Assembly: GCA_039000515.1 (NCBI GenBank)
Contig: JBCFYV010000024.1
Span: forward strand, 18,783,541 to 18,847,540
Direction: 5' to 3'
Origin: Timema cristinae
Taxonomy: Eukaryota > Arthropoda > Insecta > Phasmatodea > Timematidae
DNA: 64,000 nt
The notes under the pieces are model-generated. The model did not search any database. It saw only the letters and a list, made by a program, of their open reading frames with translations, and was not told the DNA's origin. Numbering within the stretch: position 1 is the stretch's first letter; every line of letters starts with the position of its first letter. A program made the position numbers and the translations under genes. Positions 34,401 to 46,419 of this stretch are shown in pieces.

Positions 34401-34688
34401 CTATACATTAAAAATCGCATATCCAGTAGCTAAACCAGCGCGTGCCGGAAGCAATTCTAAGTAGTGGCCTTTGCCACACTCCTCCATACCTTTTCGGCAA
34501 AAAGGTATAATATACAGCGAATTAACCTGTCTACCTTTGCTTGCTAAAATCGCGTTACGAAGCTTTAAACCTGGGACACAAACTCGTAAAGTACTTAGTG
34601 GTCCATAAGAGATCGATACCACAGTAGCAGATAGGTCTGGCCACAAAGTCATTATCCGTAATTCCTTACTACTTATGACTCCGTACAA
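34401..34688 (-). other. Unrecognised 95-codon open frame
   Basis: The - strand frame starts MYGVISSKELRIMTLWPDLS and ends ARAGLATGYAIFNV. The composition looks protein-like and the other frames are full of stops. No motif is known to me. It may be a transposon remnant. Confidence 0.22.
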
Positions 34689-35021
34689 GTTGGATCAACT
34701 TTTAACTTTCTGAGACTAAGTTCATACGAAACACCATTCAAACTTAAGAAAATATGTTCGAAATTAAAACACCAATTGGAGTGAGAAAATCTGTTGATGG
34801 TAAGCCTATGTGACTATGTTTTATTCATTTTAGAGATATAGTGATTACACTCTAGCTACGTGAGTGTGAAAAAGCTTAATTAAACATATTTATTATAACT
34901 CCACTTAGCCTATATTTCAGATATATTTCTAAAGAAATAGGTATTATTTTACTTTCTTCTGACTGAATATTGATTCGCTGAAATATATTCTGCTTGCTAC
35001 CATAGATGACATTATTAATTA

Positions 35022-35310
35022 TTAGTAGTATCGCGTCTTACTACCCGTTCAGGTTGTACGCACTTATGCTAATGTGTAATGAATGGTAGGGTGATTGTGA
35101 TATAAAATGGAGGACCTACAGTTTAATGTGAAATCCGAACCACGGTGGAGGCCTGGCATTCCACACATTCACAAGTTGTGATTAATACAAGTATTGTCAG
35201 AGGTGTAGGAAGGGTTTGGTAATCAGATAAATCTGTGCCGGGACCGAGGATTGAACCCCGGCCGCCAGCATAGTAGTCTGACACCTTACCCCTAGACCGC
35301 CAGTTCACCC
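35022..35310 (-). mobile_element. SINE B, inverted, nearly full length
   Basis: Tail complement TCGCGTCTTACTACCCGTTC, box B complement GAGGATTGAACCCC and head complement AGACCGCCAGTTCACC. Confidence 0.82.
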
Positions 35311-35439
35311 CATATATGACAATACTCGTTATAAACTATTTTCTTTCGAAGTGGTGACGTTCGCAGCCATTAAACCAAAGAAGAAGAGAAATAAAGATGA
35401 GAACTGTGTCAATTCATACATTTAAACTTTTTTTTTATT

Positions 35440-35687
35440 ACCGCTTCTTACTACCCATTCGGGTTATACGCTTATGTACTAATTACCCTAATGGTTTTAT
35501 GTATTAGGAAGGTTATACTTAGACTAAGTACACCAGCATTTGTGTGGAAGGAAATTATAAAATCGTTTTGTAAAAAAACACCCTTAATACATCCGAACGA
35601 GGTTCGAGCCACAATCTCTCCATCATCAGCAGTTTAGTCTACTACGAGAGTAGCGCGTTAGACCACGCGGCCACTGGAGTGGGCTAC
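35440..35687 (-). mobile_element. SINE A', inverted
   Basis: Tail complement TTACTACCCATTCGGGTTAT. The head complement is GCGTTAGACCACGCGGCCAC. Confidence 0.75.
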
Positions 35688-36171
35688 TTTCTACTTTTTA
35701 ATCTTTTTAATTACACATAACATGATAGGTATAACATCAACTTATTTACTTGTTAATTATTTTTAAATGATAATAAAACATCGTCTTTACCGCTTAATGT
35801 ATTATTTGCCTTTTGTTCTGTTATAAATAATATAACATCTCTAATAAAACCAAAAGTCTATTGAGGATTGAATACTCAAAAATAAAAAATGTCCTGTGTG
35901 GTAATAACTATCCAATACTAAGTCAATATCAGACTTATAAGTTATGTCATCGGAAATTTTAATACGTTTATTTTATCAAAAAGTATTATTTAACCTAATT
36001 ATTATGTTTCTGTACTTTATTGTACATTATATTAATTTTGTGACTACTGTTATTAATATTTAAAACTTAATAAAACAAAATTAAAATCGATTCACAATTA
36101 TTGATTAATTTCTTCAAATATTATAAATATATAGCTATTTGGTCGAATGGGTAACCAAGTGAGAGAGAGCA

Positions 36172-36173
<2 letters not shown>

Positions 36174-36203
<30 letters not shown>

Positions 36204-36448
36204 TAGCACCGCGTCTTACTACCCGTTCGGGTTATACGCTCTAAGTACTAATTACGCTACCGGATTAGGAATTGGGAAGGTCGAATCAGAGGAAGTGACC
36301 CGCATTTGCGTGGAGGGAGAGTGGAAAACCATTTAGGACCCCCCTCCCCAGTTCACCCGACCGAGATTCGAACCTCGATCTCCCCGTCCTCGGCAGTCGA
36401 GCTCAACACGACTAGCGCGTTAGCCAACTACGCCACCGAGGCGGGTGA
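36174..36448 (-). mobile_element. SINE A, inverted, full length with target duplication
   Basis: Flanked by GAGAGCATAT on both sides. It has a long ATT run, intact box B complement (CGAGATTCGAACCTCG) and head complement. Confidence 0.88.
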
Positions 36449-36482
36449 GAGCATATCACATGTATAGTTTTAAAAACAAGTT

Positions 36483-36650
36483 ATGTGTGGAATACCAGGC
36501 CTCCACCGTGGTTCGGATTCCACGTTAAACTGTAGGTCCTCCATTTCATCTCACAATCACCCTACCATTACACATTAGCGTAAGTGCGTATAACCCGAAC
36601 GGTAGTAAGACGCGGTGCTAATAATAATAATAATAATAATACTAATAAAA
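36483..36650 (+). mobile_element. SINE B, 5' truncated
   Basis: It starts within the body (GGAATACCAGGCCTCCACC) and ends in AAT repeats next to a long inverted repeat. Confidence 0.78.
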
Positions 36651-36653
36651 ACA

Positions 36654-37186
36654 AGTTAAGGTAGGACTTAGATGTTATTATTTAAAGATTCAGAAAATGT
36701 TATTTAAGAAATTAAGTTTTTTTTAATATGAATAATAAAGAAAAAATATTATGACACTGAAAGACTCTTGAAAAATTATATATAATCTTGGAATACCAAC
36801 CGTGACAAAATTTTGATAACATTTAAAAATACTTCACCGATTCAATCATTTTTCAAATAAAAGAGTAAAATATTCAAAATAACATTGATAACATATTAAA
36901 AATACTTTTATCTTTATGTCAACTCACATTTTGTATTGTAATTCTTAATATGTTATCAAAGTTCTTTTGAATATTTGATTCTTTTATATGAAAAAGATTG
37001 AGTCGGTGAAGTATTTTTAAATGTTTTGAAATTTGTTACAATTGATATTCCAAGATTAATATAATTTTTCAAGGTTATTTAAGTAGTATAATATTTTTTT
37101 CTTTATTATTCATATTTATAAAAACTTAATTTCTTAAACACAATTTACTGAATTCTTTAAATAATAACATCTAGGTCCTAACTTAT
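36654..37186. repeat. Long AT-rich inverted repeat (foldback element), about 530 bp
   Basis: The left arm, 36654-36905, and the right arm, 36945-37186, are inverted copies over about 245 bases with a short loop. The outer ends read AAGTTAAGGTAGGACTTAGATG in the left and its diverged complement (CATCTAGGTCCTAACTT) in the right. It abuts the microsatellite tail of a SINE B on the left. Confidence 0.75.
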
Positions 37187-37311
37187 CCACCCCTTACTCA
37201 AGATTTAAACTTTTAGAATGTTTTCTAAAATGTTGTTTCAAAGCTCTGCTTAATCTGGCAAAACTCCACGCCATGTCACTGGAATCAACCATAGGCCTAC
37301 ACCTTTTTTTT

Positions 37312-37517
37312 ACTCATCGCGTCTTAGTAGGCCTACCCGTTCTGGTTGTATACGCATACATTAATTACGCTATGGAAATGAGTATTAGGAAAGTATTTGT
37401 TAAAGGAAATGTATCCACATTTGCATGGAAGGAGAGTAGGAAAACCCACCCTCGGTACACTATAACGGGATTGGAACCTGTTCTCCATGGAGACCTTGTG
37501 ACGACTAATGCGGGTTA
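37312..37517 (-). mobile_element. SINE A', inverted, diverged
   Basis: Tail complement with CGCGTCTTAGTAGG, body TTTGCATGGAAGGAGAGTAG. The head is largely lost. Confidence 0.6.
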
Positions 37518-37590
37518 GCATTAGATACATCAACATTGGTGGAATATCACTAAAATTTAGCATGCTATAAATGTCTTATTTGATTTATAG

Positions 37591-37845
37591 AAGCCCGCTT
37601 AGGTGGCCTCATGGTCTAACGCGCTACTCTCGTGTTGGACTAGACTAATGAAGACGGGGAGATTGAGGTTCGATCCTGGTTGGGTACATTGAGCGTGGTT
37701 TTCCCTAAATAGTTTTCCACGCTCCCTCCAAGAGATTGTGGATATACCTTCTCTAAATTAAACCTTCCTAATTTCTAGCACATCAATGTAATCAGTAGAT
37801 AGGCGTACAACCAAACGGGCAGTAAGAGGTGGTGCTATAAAACAT
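37591..37845 (+). mobile_element. SINE A'
   Basis: The head is GGCCTCATGGTCTAACGCGC and box B GAGGTTCGATCCTGG. The tail is GGGCAGTAAGAGGTGGTGC. Confidence 0.75.
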
Positions 37846-38032
37846 GTATTAGTCATAAGGTTCACCTAAATAATTATCAAAATCTACCAATAGTAGAATA
37901 CTTATGGATTACTGTCTAATTTATATTTACATTTTTAACCAAATGGGCTAAGATTCAGAGTAGGCCTTCTTGTAATGATTTTTCTCCTCCGTTATAGCAA
38001 CATGAGTTTGCAGTTTTCAAATAACAGGCTAA

Positions 38033-38088
38033 AGCGTATAACCCGAACGGTTAGTAAAACGCAGTGCTAAATAAAAATAATAATAATA
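38033..38088 (+). mobile_element. SINE tail fragment
   Basis: Only GCGTATAACCCGAACGGTTA and the rest of the common tail with AATAAT repeats. 5' truncation fits target-primed retrotransposition. Confidence 0.7.
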
Positions 38089-38439
38089 ACAGTCTTCTTA
38101 TGAAATTCAGACTGTAGTCCTACTCTTCCGTACGTAGCCATATCGATTTCCGGAGTCAAGCATATTAGTAAGTTACATCTAAACTTCACAGGTTTATTCT
38201 AATGTTCGGCAAAAGTAAATAATATAATATGTTCACCAATCTACCAATCAATTATAATTTAAATTAATTATTTACTTGCGTAATTATAAGAAAGGTTAAA
38301 GTTTAATGATTAATTTACTCTTTCTTCAATATATTTCTGTTAACAATGTGTAATATTTCATTTATGCTCTTTGGTGGAATATGGTGGGTTTTTACATTAT
38401 GTTTCTGCAACAATGTATATTATACACTAAAGTGGCCGA

Positions 38440-38582
38440 ATTATCTCACTCCAGAGGGTGGCTTTTAATAAATGGTCTCCTACTCTCCTTCCACGCAAAT
38501 GCGGGTAGACAACCTATAAAATGCTTCGCTCCTTATTCCTACTTCAGTAAAGTAATTATCATATATGCGTATAACGTGTAGG
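38440..38582 (+). mobile_element. SINE A' internal fragment
   Basis: It has the body TCTCCTTCCACGCAAATGCG and a decayed tail. Confidence 0.55.
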
Positions 38583-38606
38583 CATAAATGGTAATTTATA
38601 TACTCT

Positions 38607-38868
38607 GACCCGCCTCGGTGGCGTAGTTGGCTAACGCGCTTTTCGTGTTGAGCTCGACTGCTGAGGACGGAGAGATCGAGGTTCGAATCTCGTTCGGGTG
38701 AACTGGGGGTAATTTTTCCTAAATGTTTTTTCCCCTCTCCCTCCACGCTAATGCGGGTTCACTTTCTCTAATTCAACCTTCCCAATTTCTAATCCATTAG
38801 CGTAATTATTAGTACTTAAAGCATATAACCCGAACGGGTAGTAAGACGCGGTGCTAAATATTATTATA
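38607..38868 (+). mobile_element. SINE A, full length with target duplication
   Basis: Flanked by TATACTCTGA on both sides. Head, box B (GGTTCGAATCTCG) and tail are all present. Confidence 0.88.
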
Positions 38869-39109
38869 CTCTGATTTTGGTTGGAAGAACAATTTAATAA
38901 ATTCAAACATAGGCTATTCCTTTGTGGTCAACATTGATAGCGTTTTACCCTATTATGTATGTTATTTTATAATTATTGATAATATCCATCAAAAGTGACA
39001 TCTATAGATAACATGATTTGATGTATGAATATATTAAAATTGTTTACTTTTAGTAACATTAGTAACTACCAGATACTGTCCTTTCTTCTAAAATCAAGCT
39101 ATAGGTAGT

Positions 39110-39205
39110 GTAACGTTACGTGGTATAATGTTACAACTGGACCCCGCCCCATACTGACGTGATTAGAGATTTGTAACATTACGTGGTATAATGTTACACT
39201 GGACA
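39110..39205 (+). repeat. Duplicated 31-bp palindrome-like motif
   Basis: GTAACGTTACGTGGTATAAT with GTTACAACTGGAC, and about 70 bases on GTAACATTACGTGGTATAAT with GTTACACTGGAC. Each copy has GTAAC...GTTAC ends in inverted orientation. Function unknown. Confidence 0.6.
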
Positions 39206-39706
39206 ACAAGCATACTACCCGCTCCAATAAATTCAACTCAATTAGGATCCTTACAATAGTATTTTTCTCTGTTGTAGTTCTTGTAGGCTAAGAAGACATA
39301 ATAGAAACAATGCTGGACAATATATTTATTACTCAATCCAATGCTAAGTATTAATTTGTTAGTGTACTTACAATACTAATCTGCTCACAATAGAATCCTG
39401 CAAGGCTGGCCGGCACCTGGACTCCTAGATTGGCGAGTGGGTCAAGGGAGATCCAGTGGGTCAACAAAGCGACTCGGCACTTCGACTGTACTAGCGTGAA
39501 ATGAACCGAGAACTATCAACATCAACTAGAAGACAATTATGTATCTGACCCCTGACGGAGACTAGAGGAACCTCCTTCAAAACATCGGGTGATTGGAGAT
39601 ATTCACGGATATTCCGATGGAGCAAGCGGAATCAACAATGGTGTACGTGACTGTTTGAAGGCATCGTTGACGTCATCATATGCGTGTTTGGTGTACTCCC
39701 CCCTTC

Positions 39707-39877
39707 TTTCCAGAACAACGAAATCCCTATATAATGGCTGTGCAAGCTTGCCATAATGGACTAACCTACGATCAACGATCGACGACAGACCTTGTCATGG
39801 ACCTAGACAATGGCTGTAGAAAACTTGAAAAAATGTATCAAAATCGTCGCTTAGACGGGTGGAGTTATGAACTCTAA
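39707..39877 (+). CDS. Possible exon of an unrecognised gene (56 codons)
   Basis: A stretch after an acceptor-like CTTCTTTCCAG encodes IMAVQACHNGLTYDQRSTTD, then VMDLDNGCRKLEKMYQNRR and GWSYEL before TAA. It is less AT-rich than its surroundings and has no repeat in it. About 780 bases of AT-rich sequence follow, then AATAAA at 40658-40663. This would fit a terminal exon and 3' UTR. I recognise no family, no matching upstream exon was found, and it may be chance. Confidence 0.22.
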   Translation, partial: FPEQRNPYIMAVQACHNGLTYDQRSTTDLVMDLDNGCRKLEKMYQNRRLDGWSYEL

Positions 39878-40657
39878 CTTATTTATCAACTTTAAACTTT
39901 TGGCATATAATATTCAGTTTCAAAATCTAACGTATTAATATTTTGATCGCCAAAAAAATGTCTATATATTCTATCTTAGATAGGTCGCCGCTCGGGCGCT
40001 GTAACTTTTGTTTATATTTTTATCCTCGTAAATATCCTCAGTTATGTGCTGATTAGAAGTTTGACTTGTTAATATTATATTGTTTGGAATTGTAGAGTAA
40101 ATTTTTTTTATCGAAGTAACTTTTCATATTAAAAATTATGGTTTGATTTAACGTAACGTGATGTAACTTTTTATTGGAATTTAAATTAGAATGAATTTAA
40201 TCTTTTGTAACGTAAGTTCTGTTTGAACAGCTAAAGTTTTGTTATTTGATGGAACTGTTAGTTTCATATTCTAAGTCAGATCTGATAGTCCCGTGGGAGT
40301 TTGGCTTATGTCTGGTAGTCAAACCCTCACTTTGTGTAGACTCTGTTGTATAGTCGTCAAATTTAAATCTGTATATTTATGATATCGTTTTCTGTGAATT
40401 ACGAAACCTTTGGAACCATATCAAGGTGCCCATTAGGCCCTTATAATTTTGTATAGCATTTAAAATATATTCGCTTTGTTATTGTCTCTTATAGACTGGA
40501 CTATCAATATTATGATGGATTTCATGTTTCCTTTTGTTTATACACTTGCGCAACTTTAATGTATAAAGTTGTTGGGACTTCGAGCATAATTTCCAACTGT
40601 ACTCATAATGATATAATGAGACCAATTTTTGTTATCTGCGCTATTGTCATTTAATTG

Positions 40658-40663
40658 AATAAA
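40658..40663 (+). terminator. Possible polyadenylation signal
   Basis: AATAAA followed by T- and GT-rich sequence, 780 bases after the stop of the possible exon at 39.7 kb. It is meaningful only if that exon is real. Confidence 0.25.
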
Positions 40664-40944
40664 CTGCTCATTTTGTGAATCTATATATTTTTTATAATTT
40701 CCGTTTTTTGTATGTTAAGTTCATCCTCTCCCTTTTATCCTTTTTTGGCCGGGGGGTACAGGATACAGGAGGGTGCAACAGTAGACTCATAGATACAAAA
40801 CTTAATATATGCTTTCTGGTACTTATCTTATATATTTATAAAAATAAGCACTGATTGGTACACCCATACACACAAAACTAGTGTGATAACTCTTGTATTT
40901 TTGTTTTACTGATGAGCACTAGTATATACACTCACAGTACAATA

Positions 40945-41235
40945 GGCCCCGTGGTGTAATGTTCAGTACACCTGTCTACGGCCCTAGGGGTCCAGGGCTC
41001 AGTCCCGACTGGCATCTTGAGTATTTTTCCCGAAAAAAGGAACTACTCGAATGGTCATCAAGGTTTGGTTTAGTTAGGTTTAAGTGTTACCATGCACTTG
41101 GTCCACATTACCATCCTCTCACTTCATCGGGACATGGAAAAAGACTCCGCGGATAGGATGTACGATTAGTACATTCCAGTAACGGTACATTAGTACTGGC
41201 TAGTCTCTCCCCAAATTAGGCGCAGAAAAAAAAAC
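40945..41235 (+). mobile_element. SINE C
   Basis: The head is GGCCCCGTGGTGTAATGTTC and box B is decayed (GGGCTCAGTCCCG). The body has GGTTTGGTTTAGTTAGG and the end is a poly-A run. Confidence 0.78.
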
Positions 41236-41439
41236 TCATAGTGCAAAACTTGGAAGGACTTAGAAACGGGAGATTGGTGCTTCGTGTTGTATTTTTACAG
41301 AAATTTTCATATATTTTTTTCACTTGTAATAAACACATATTTTTAATGTTCTCTGCTGATACAACCATGAAATGTAATTTTTTTAAAATGTAAGCATTCT
41401 TTCATGTTTTGTGTCCAGTGTGTAGTTGATGTAGCCTGG

Positions 41440-41950
41440 TCTATAAAGCTGGACTATTCTGTTAACTGTAAATTATCGTGCCAACCCTCCCTCTCCTCAC
41501 TTACACAACCACTGCCTACTTCAAATTAGCCGCAGTTGATACAGTGTTGAGTGACAGTGAGTTGGGGGGAGGATAGCGCGCGCTAGTTAATTTATCGGAA
41601 CAAATTGGCTGCCGAAATGTGCTAATTCGAGTGTGTATCCAGCTAGTTTGGTTACCTCACCCCCTTGGCTCGGGGGTATGTTTGTCAATCCGAGACCCTC
41701 GATTGGGAGGGTGGTTTTGTTACAAGCGAGCGGTGGGGGTTTGTTAATAACCCCAGCTGAAAGAAGTGGGCGCTTGCAAATGTGACAATAAATGGGGAAA
41801 ATGGAAAACGAGAATGGTATTTTATTACTGCGATTGAAGGATTATGGACACACTGCCCTCCCCTCCCTCTACTAACCCCTCCGTCCCCCACCATCCCTCC
41901 CTAGTGAGAGCGTCGTGTGGGGGTAAGCCTGCTTCTCACTCTGCAGAACA
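41440..41950. promoter_or_regulatory. Unique GC-richer island, candidate regulatory element
   Basis: Repeat-free, with homeodomain-type motifs (AGTTAATTTATCGG, GTTAATAACC, ACAATAAATGG, TTTTATTACTG) and a palindromic GCGCGCGC. No coding signal. Confidence 0.3.
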
Positions 41951-42223
41951 TCAAACATTACAATAATACAAGAGACTATATATGTTAAATAACTGTTTGA
42001 CTTACTACCTCAACAATTAGGAAGTGTTTTGTTAACAAAGACCGTCATATCAAGCATAAATATTGAATACAGCCAAAATAGCAATCCAAATTTCATATGA
42101 AAACCTTTTAGAAGATACAAACTTTAATTGATGCCAAAATTGACCACATTTTACTAATATTAGTATTATTATATAGTATTAATAATATTTAACAAAAGTT
42201 ACCGCTGCAGATAATTTATTTTA

Positions 42224-42481
42224 TTAGCACCGCGTCTTACTATTCGTTTGGGTTATAGACCCTACGCTTATATAATTACTCCGCTAAATGACTTTAGAGA
42301 TTAGAAAGGTTATATTTATAGGAAATGTACCCACGTTTGCGTGGAGGGATAGTGGAAAACCATTTTGGCCAAAACCACCCTCAGTACACCTGACCGAGAT
42401 TCGAACCTCGATCTCCTCGACGTTGGCAGTCTAGCCTACAGCGAGAGTAGCGCGTTAGACCAGGCGGCCACCGAAGTGAAT
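42224..42481 (-). mobile_element. SINE A', inverted
   Basis: It runs from TTAGCACCGCGTCTTACTAT to the head complement TTAGACCAGGCGGCCACCG. Box B complement CGAGATTCGAACCTCG is intact. Confidence 0.78.
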
Positions 42482-42729
42482 GTACAGATAACATTACTTG
42501 ACGTATTATAAATACGTGAAAGTAGATAAATAACTTTTCTGGCTGTCAGATAAGGCCTTTCCTAGGAAAATTTAACTGTAGGTTTTTAGCCATGCATGAC
42601 TTTTGAAATTGTCGGAGGATTTCAACATGGCAGCTTCAGTTTATATTGTTCATTTTCCTCTAGCACCGTATCGAGCCTAAGGATTTGAAAGTTAGACACA
42701 ACCACACTAATGAAAATGAGGTCCAAAAT

Positions 42730-42870
42730 ATCAAGCTCGATTTGGTCTGGTTTGTCGCTGAATGGGAGGTAATGGTTCGAATCCTGGCCGGATGTATTCA
42801 GGTGTTTCTTTACTAAATAACTTCTCACATTATTTCAAAGCGAATGTGGGTGCACTTTCTTCAAATGATA
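42730..42870 (+). mobile_element. SINE A' internal fragment
   Basis: It has box B (TGGTTCGAATCCTGG) and a decayed body. Confidence 0.5.
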
Positions 42871-42894
42871 CTTACTCATTACTATCTTTAATAT

Positions 42895-43200
42895 AAAAAT
42901 TGTTGATCTCGGTGATCTTGGGCTAAAGTGCTCGCCTCAGGACGCGATGTATGTGGGTTCAAATCCGAACGGGGTCGACGGATTTTTATTGGGCGATAAA
43001 AATCTGTAGCACAACTTCCTTCGGAGGGGAAGTAAATCCACCGGCCCCATATGATTGTGGCTTGTAAAAGATTCCTGGAAAGTATCTGAAAATACCTTTC
43101 CGGCAAAATTGGTAGGCTCTTTCGCTCTCGCTCATAGAAATTATCGTGTGCTGATACACTCAGTCAGTTCAGAAAGTGCACGTTAAATACTCAAAATAAA
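42895..43200 (+). mobile_element. SINE-like repeat F, single copy here
   Basis: A tRNA-like start GTGATCTTGGGCTAAAGTGC with box B GTGGGTTCAAATCCGAACGG, then GATAAAAATCTGTAGCACAA and a 3' end with CACTCAGTCAGTTCAGAAAG and an A-rich run. Confidence 0.6.
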
Positions 43201-43514
43201 AACAAGTACAAAAATTCGAATAGTCCGGATAGGTACTAAGACGTTGTTCACACATATACAAAAAAAAGCACTTATAGAGATTTCAAGATTCTATAGCTCA
43301 ATATAGAATTAAGTTTAGAAAATGTAAAGCTAACTAAATACAATTTAATGTCATAAATACGTATTATATTATTAATTTTTAATGTATCATTGTTATACAA
43401 TAAATAATTCCTCATTTAGTAATACGAGTAGAGAATAAAAGACTGAACAATAGTTTCTGGATAAGCCAAAATAATATATAGCTTAGAAAAATAAAAAAAA
43501 CCATGGTGTCAACC

Positions 43515-43795
43515 CACAAGCGAGCTATATCGAACGAGCGGCCGCTGCATGCTGACGAAGATAGTGCCAAAGTTTGCGTGTCATATGGTCAGTACAACGA
43601 TCCCTCTAGCCGTTAATCTCAGTTTTATAGACAGAAGACACAACTTTTCAACTCAAGTAGATCCTCAATTATGAGCTGAGTTGACCCAGTTCTAGACCCG
43701 CTGATTCACAGAAAATCTAAAAGCGTCGGGGATTGAATCTGTACCTCAGGATCTGTATCCAAAAATTCTTACCACTAGACTAAGAGGAGGTCAAA
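43515..43795 (-). repeat. Dispersed repeat E, inverted, long copy
   Basis: It carries the CATATGGTCAGTACAACGA core, then GGGGATTGAATCTGTACCTC (box B complement) and TTCTTACCACTAGACTAAG (head complement), which shows the family has a tRNA-like 5' end. Confidence 0.6.
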
Positions 43796-43799
43796 ATAT

Positions 43800-45600
43800 A
43801 AGTTATAGTTTATTTAACAAAATGTATGAGAAAAAAGTTAAATATAGCTAATAAAGAAAAGAAAAATCATTGGGAAAATTACGTTAGGAAAACTTGATTT
43901 TATCCATAAACTACTTCCAATTAAAAACATATCACTTTCTTTACTCATATATGTTTACAAGAATTTCTATATAATGCCATATAATTATTGTTATTTTTAA
44001 AAATGAAGCCTTAGAGAAATGTGGTTTCATAAAAAAAGATAAAATAAAGACTGTAATATTTTTATTTTGAAGGAGTTTTGACAATTGTAATTTTATTTGT
44101 CCTATACCTGAACATTGGTGAATTTTTATCAAAATTGTTCTTATATTTATTTAGATAATGTTTGTGTTTAGTAGGGAAAATTCCTTTGTTGTGCATTTAT
44201 TCATGTATATTGCTAAAATGTACTACACACACAAATTTATATATCATATATATATATCATGATACATATATAGTATATATAATTTTTAATATATCATATA
44301 TAATATATATTATATATATATCAAAGCTGAAAAAAAATGTTTTGGCTCTAGAAGTTTATAAATATTAAAATAAATGGATTTTATATTTGGAACCTTTGAA
44401 ATATATTGGTCTAATATTATGTTAAATATTACCTTCTATAAAAATTATTTGAACTATCTCCGATAAACTCACTTTATATTTTGTCAATATAGGTAAAACC
44501 AATTAAAAGAGAAAATATAGGTCTAGGTAGCACCCCTTGGAGGAATTTTATTACGTCATTGTTTAGGTCATCCATTACAGAGTAGTTATATTTTATTAAT
44601 AAAACAGCCGCAAATACATATTTCATTAAATAAGTTGAGTAATGACGATTATTGGACATTGTTGTGGATTTTAAAGGTTTATTTATCTACAAAATGTTAC
44701 CTGAATTTAAGCCACTTAGTTCGTCTTCTATATAGCTTTGTGTATGTAAGGCGATTGCATATGTATTGAGTGACGTCATAAGTTCAGCCAATCAGATGCC
44801 TTTCCTAATCTGGCACTACCTTATATTACCTTCACATTGAGTAAAACCCCCTTAGTTTGAATGTCCTAACATTCATAATAAAAGAATATAAGAATATATT
44901 AAATTAAAAATGAAAGAAACACGATTTAATCGCTATGGTGTACATGGTTTCGAATCCAAGAACTAAATAGATTGCATTCCCAATAATAGACTTATCACAG
45001 ACAACAATTTAAAATGTATAAATATTCTTGACGTTAAAAGCTTAATATATTGGTTTTAGCTATCACAATATTTATCTATACTTCGTGTGCATAAGAAAGT
45101 AAATGCGTAAAAAAATTCATTTCTCTAGTGAAAATGACGTTTAGACTACAAACAAGATGTATCTTATACTATTGACCCTATTTAAATAAAATCCTGTTTA
45201 GTAGCCCTTAAATAATTGTAAATTTTCCTACAAAGTTAAATTCGTAATCAGTAATCATGATAAGATGCACAAATTAAATAGTTTTCAATTAAAAATCTCT
45301 CTCTCTCTCAAATACTTTATTTTATAATACAAAATATTCTAGAATTTTTACCTGTAATTAAAAAAAAAATCCACTCATCACATTATTTGCTGCTCTTTGA
45401 TTTTCAACTTTCACAAGTCACACAAACTCATGCGAGTAAATGTTATCGTTACAGTGATATTTGATGCAAATAAAACTGGACATTGGTACTATTCAGCTCA
45501 TTTTAAACTACCACATTGATTGTTATAAAATAATTAGTGTTTATTATAAATACTTTACATGTTTAGTACCAATTACAATTTTAATTTATCGTCAATAATT
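43800..45600. other. Intergenic, very AT-rich
   Basis: TA-rich imperfect palindromes lie at 44235-44325. No gene or repeat family was recognised. Confidence 0.45.
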
Positions 45601-45850
45601 TGATCCGCTTCAGTAACCAAATGGTTTAAGGCGTCGCTCTCGTGTTAGACTGACCAACTGATGACGGGGAGATTGGGGTTCGAATTCCAGTTGGATCTAC
45701 TGAGGGTGATTTTTTTCCTAAATGGTCTCCCACTCTCCTTTAGCTCAAATGCGAGTAGAATACCTATAAAATGTTTACCTCTTCATCTCTACCCCATTAA
45801 AGTAATTATCATGTATGCGAAAATCCTGTAAAGGTAGTAGAACGTGATGA
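45601..45850 (+). mobile_element. SINE A', diverged
   Basis: The head is AACCAAATGGTTTAAGGC and box B GGGTTCGAATTCCAG. The tail is decayed. Confidence 0.68.
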
Positions 45851-46419
45851 TGAAAAGAATCATTTTTATTGCTAAATTTGAATGCTTTTAGTTTACAAAC
45901 TACAATCTATTCTTACAAACAACCTCTCAAATAATAAATCCTAAGGTAGTTTAAATATAATTAATGAATCTGTAAATAATTAGGTTTGAATTGAAGATGA
46001 TATATTTTACAGATAATATGTGGAATAAAAGAGCGTTTTCAATGGTGATATCTTCACAATAAGTTTAACTTTTGTTTTTAGAAATGTTAATTATAATAAA
46101 TACACTAATATTATAGACTCACGTCACACATCACGTGAGATGACTCAGACATTGTTGACAAATATGTATCAAATCACATTTCCTTTGGAGAGAAACTTAA
46201 CAAAGTACGTCTAGCATTAGTTCCATTATATAACATAATTTCATCCTAAAAGCTTGAACTTACTACTATCTACTAACTTGAACTATATTTTTTATTTTAT
46301 ACTGGTGTAATAAAACTAAAGCTCCTACAGGAAGATAAAACGAATGACATTCAATAAAGTTGTCACGAACAAGAAATTACATCTGAATGGTGTACGGAAA
46401 AAAGAAAGAATTTCTTCTC

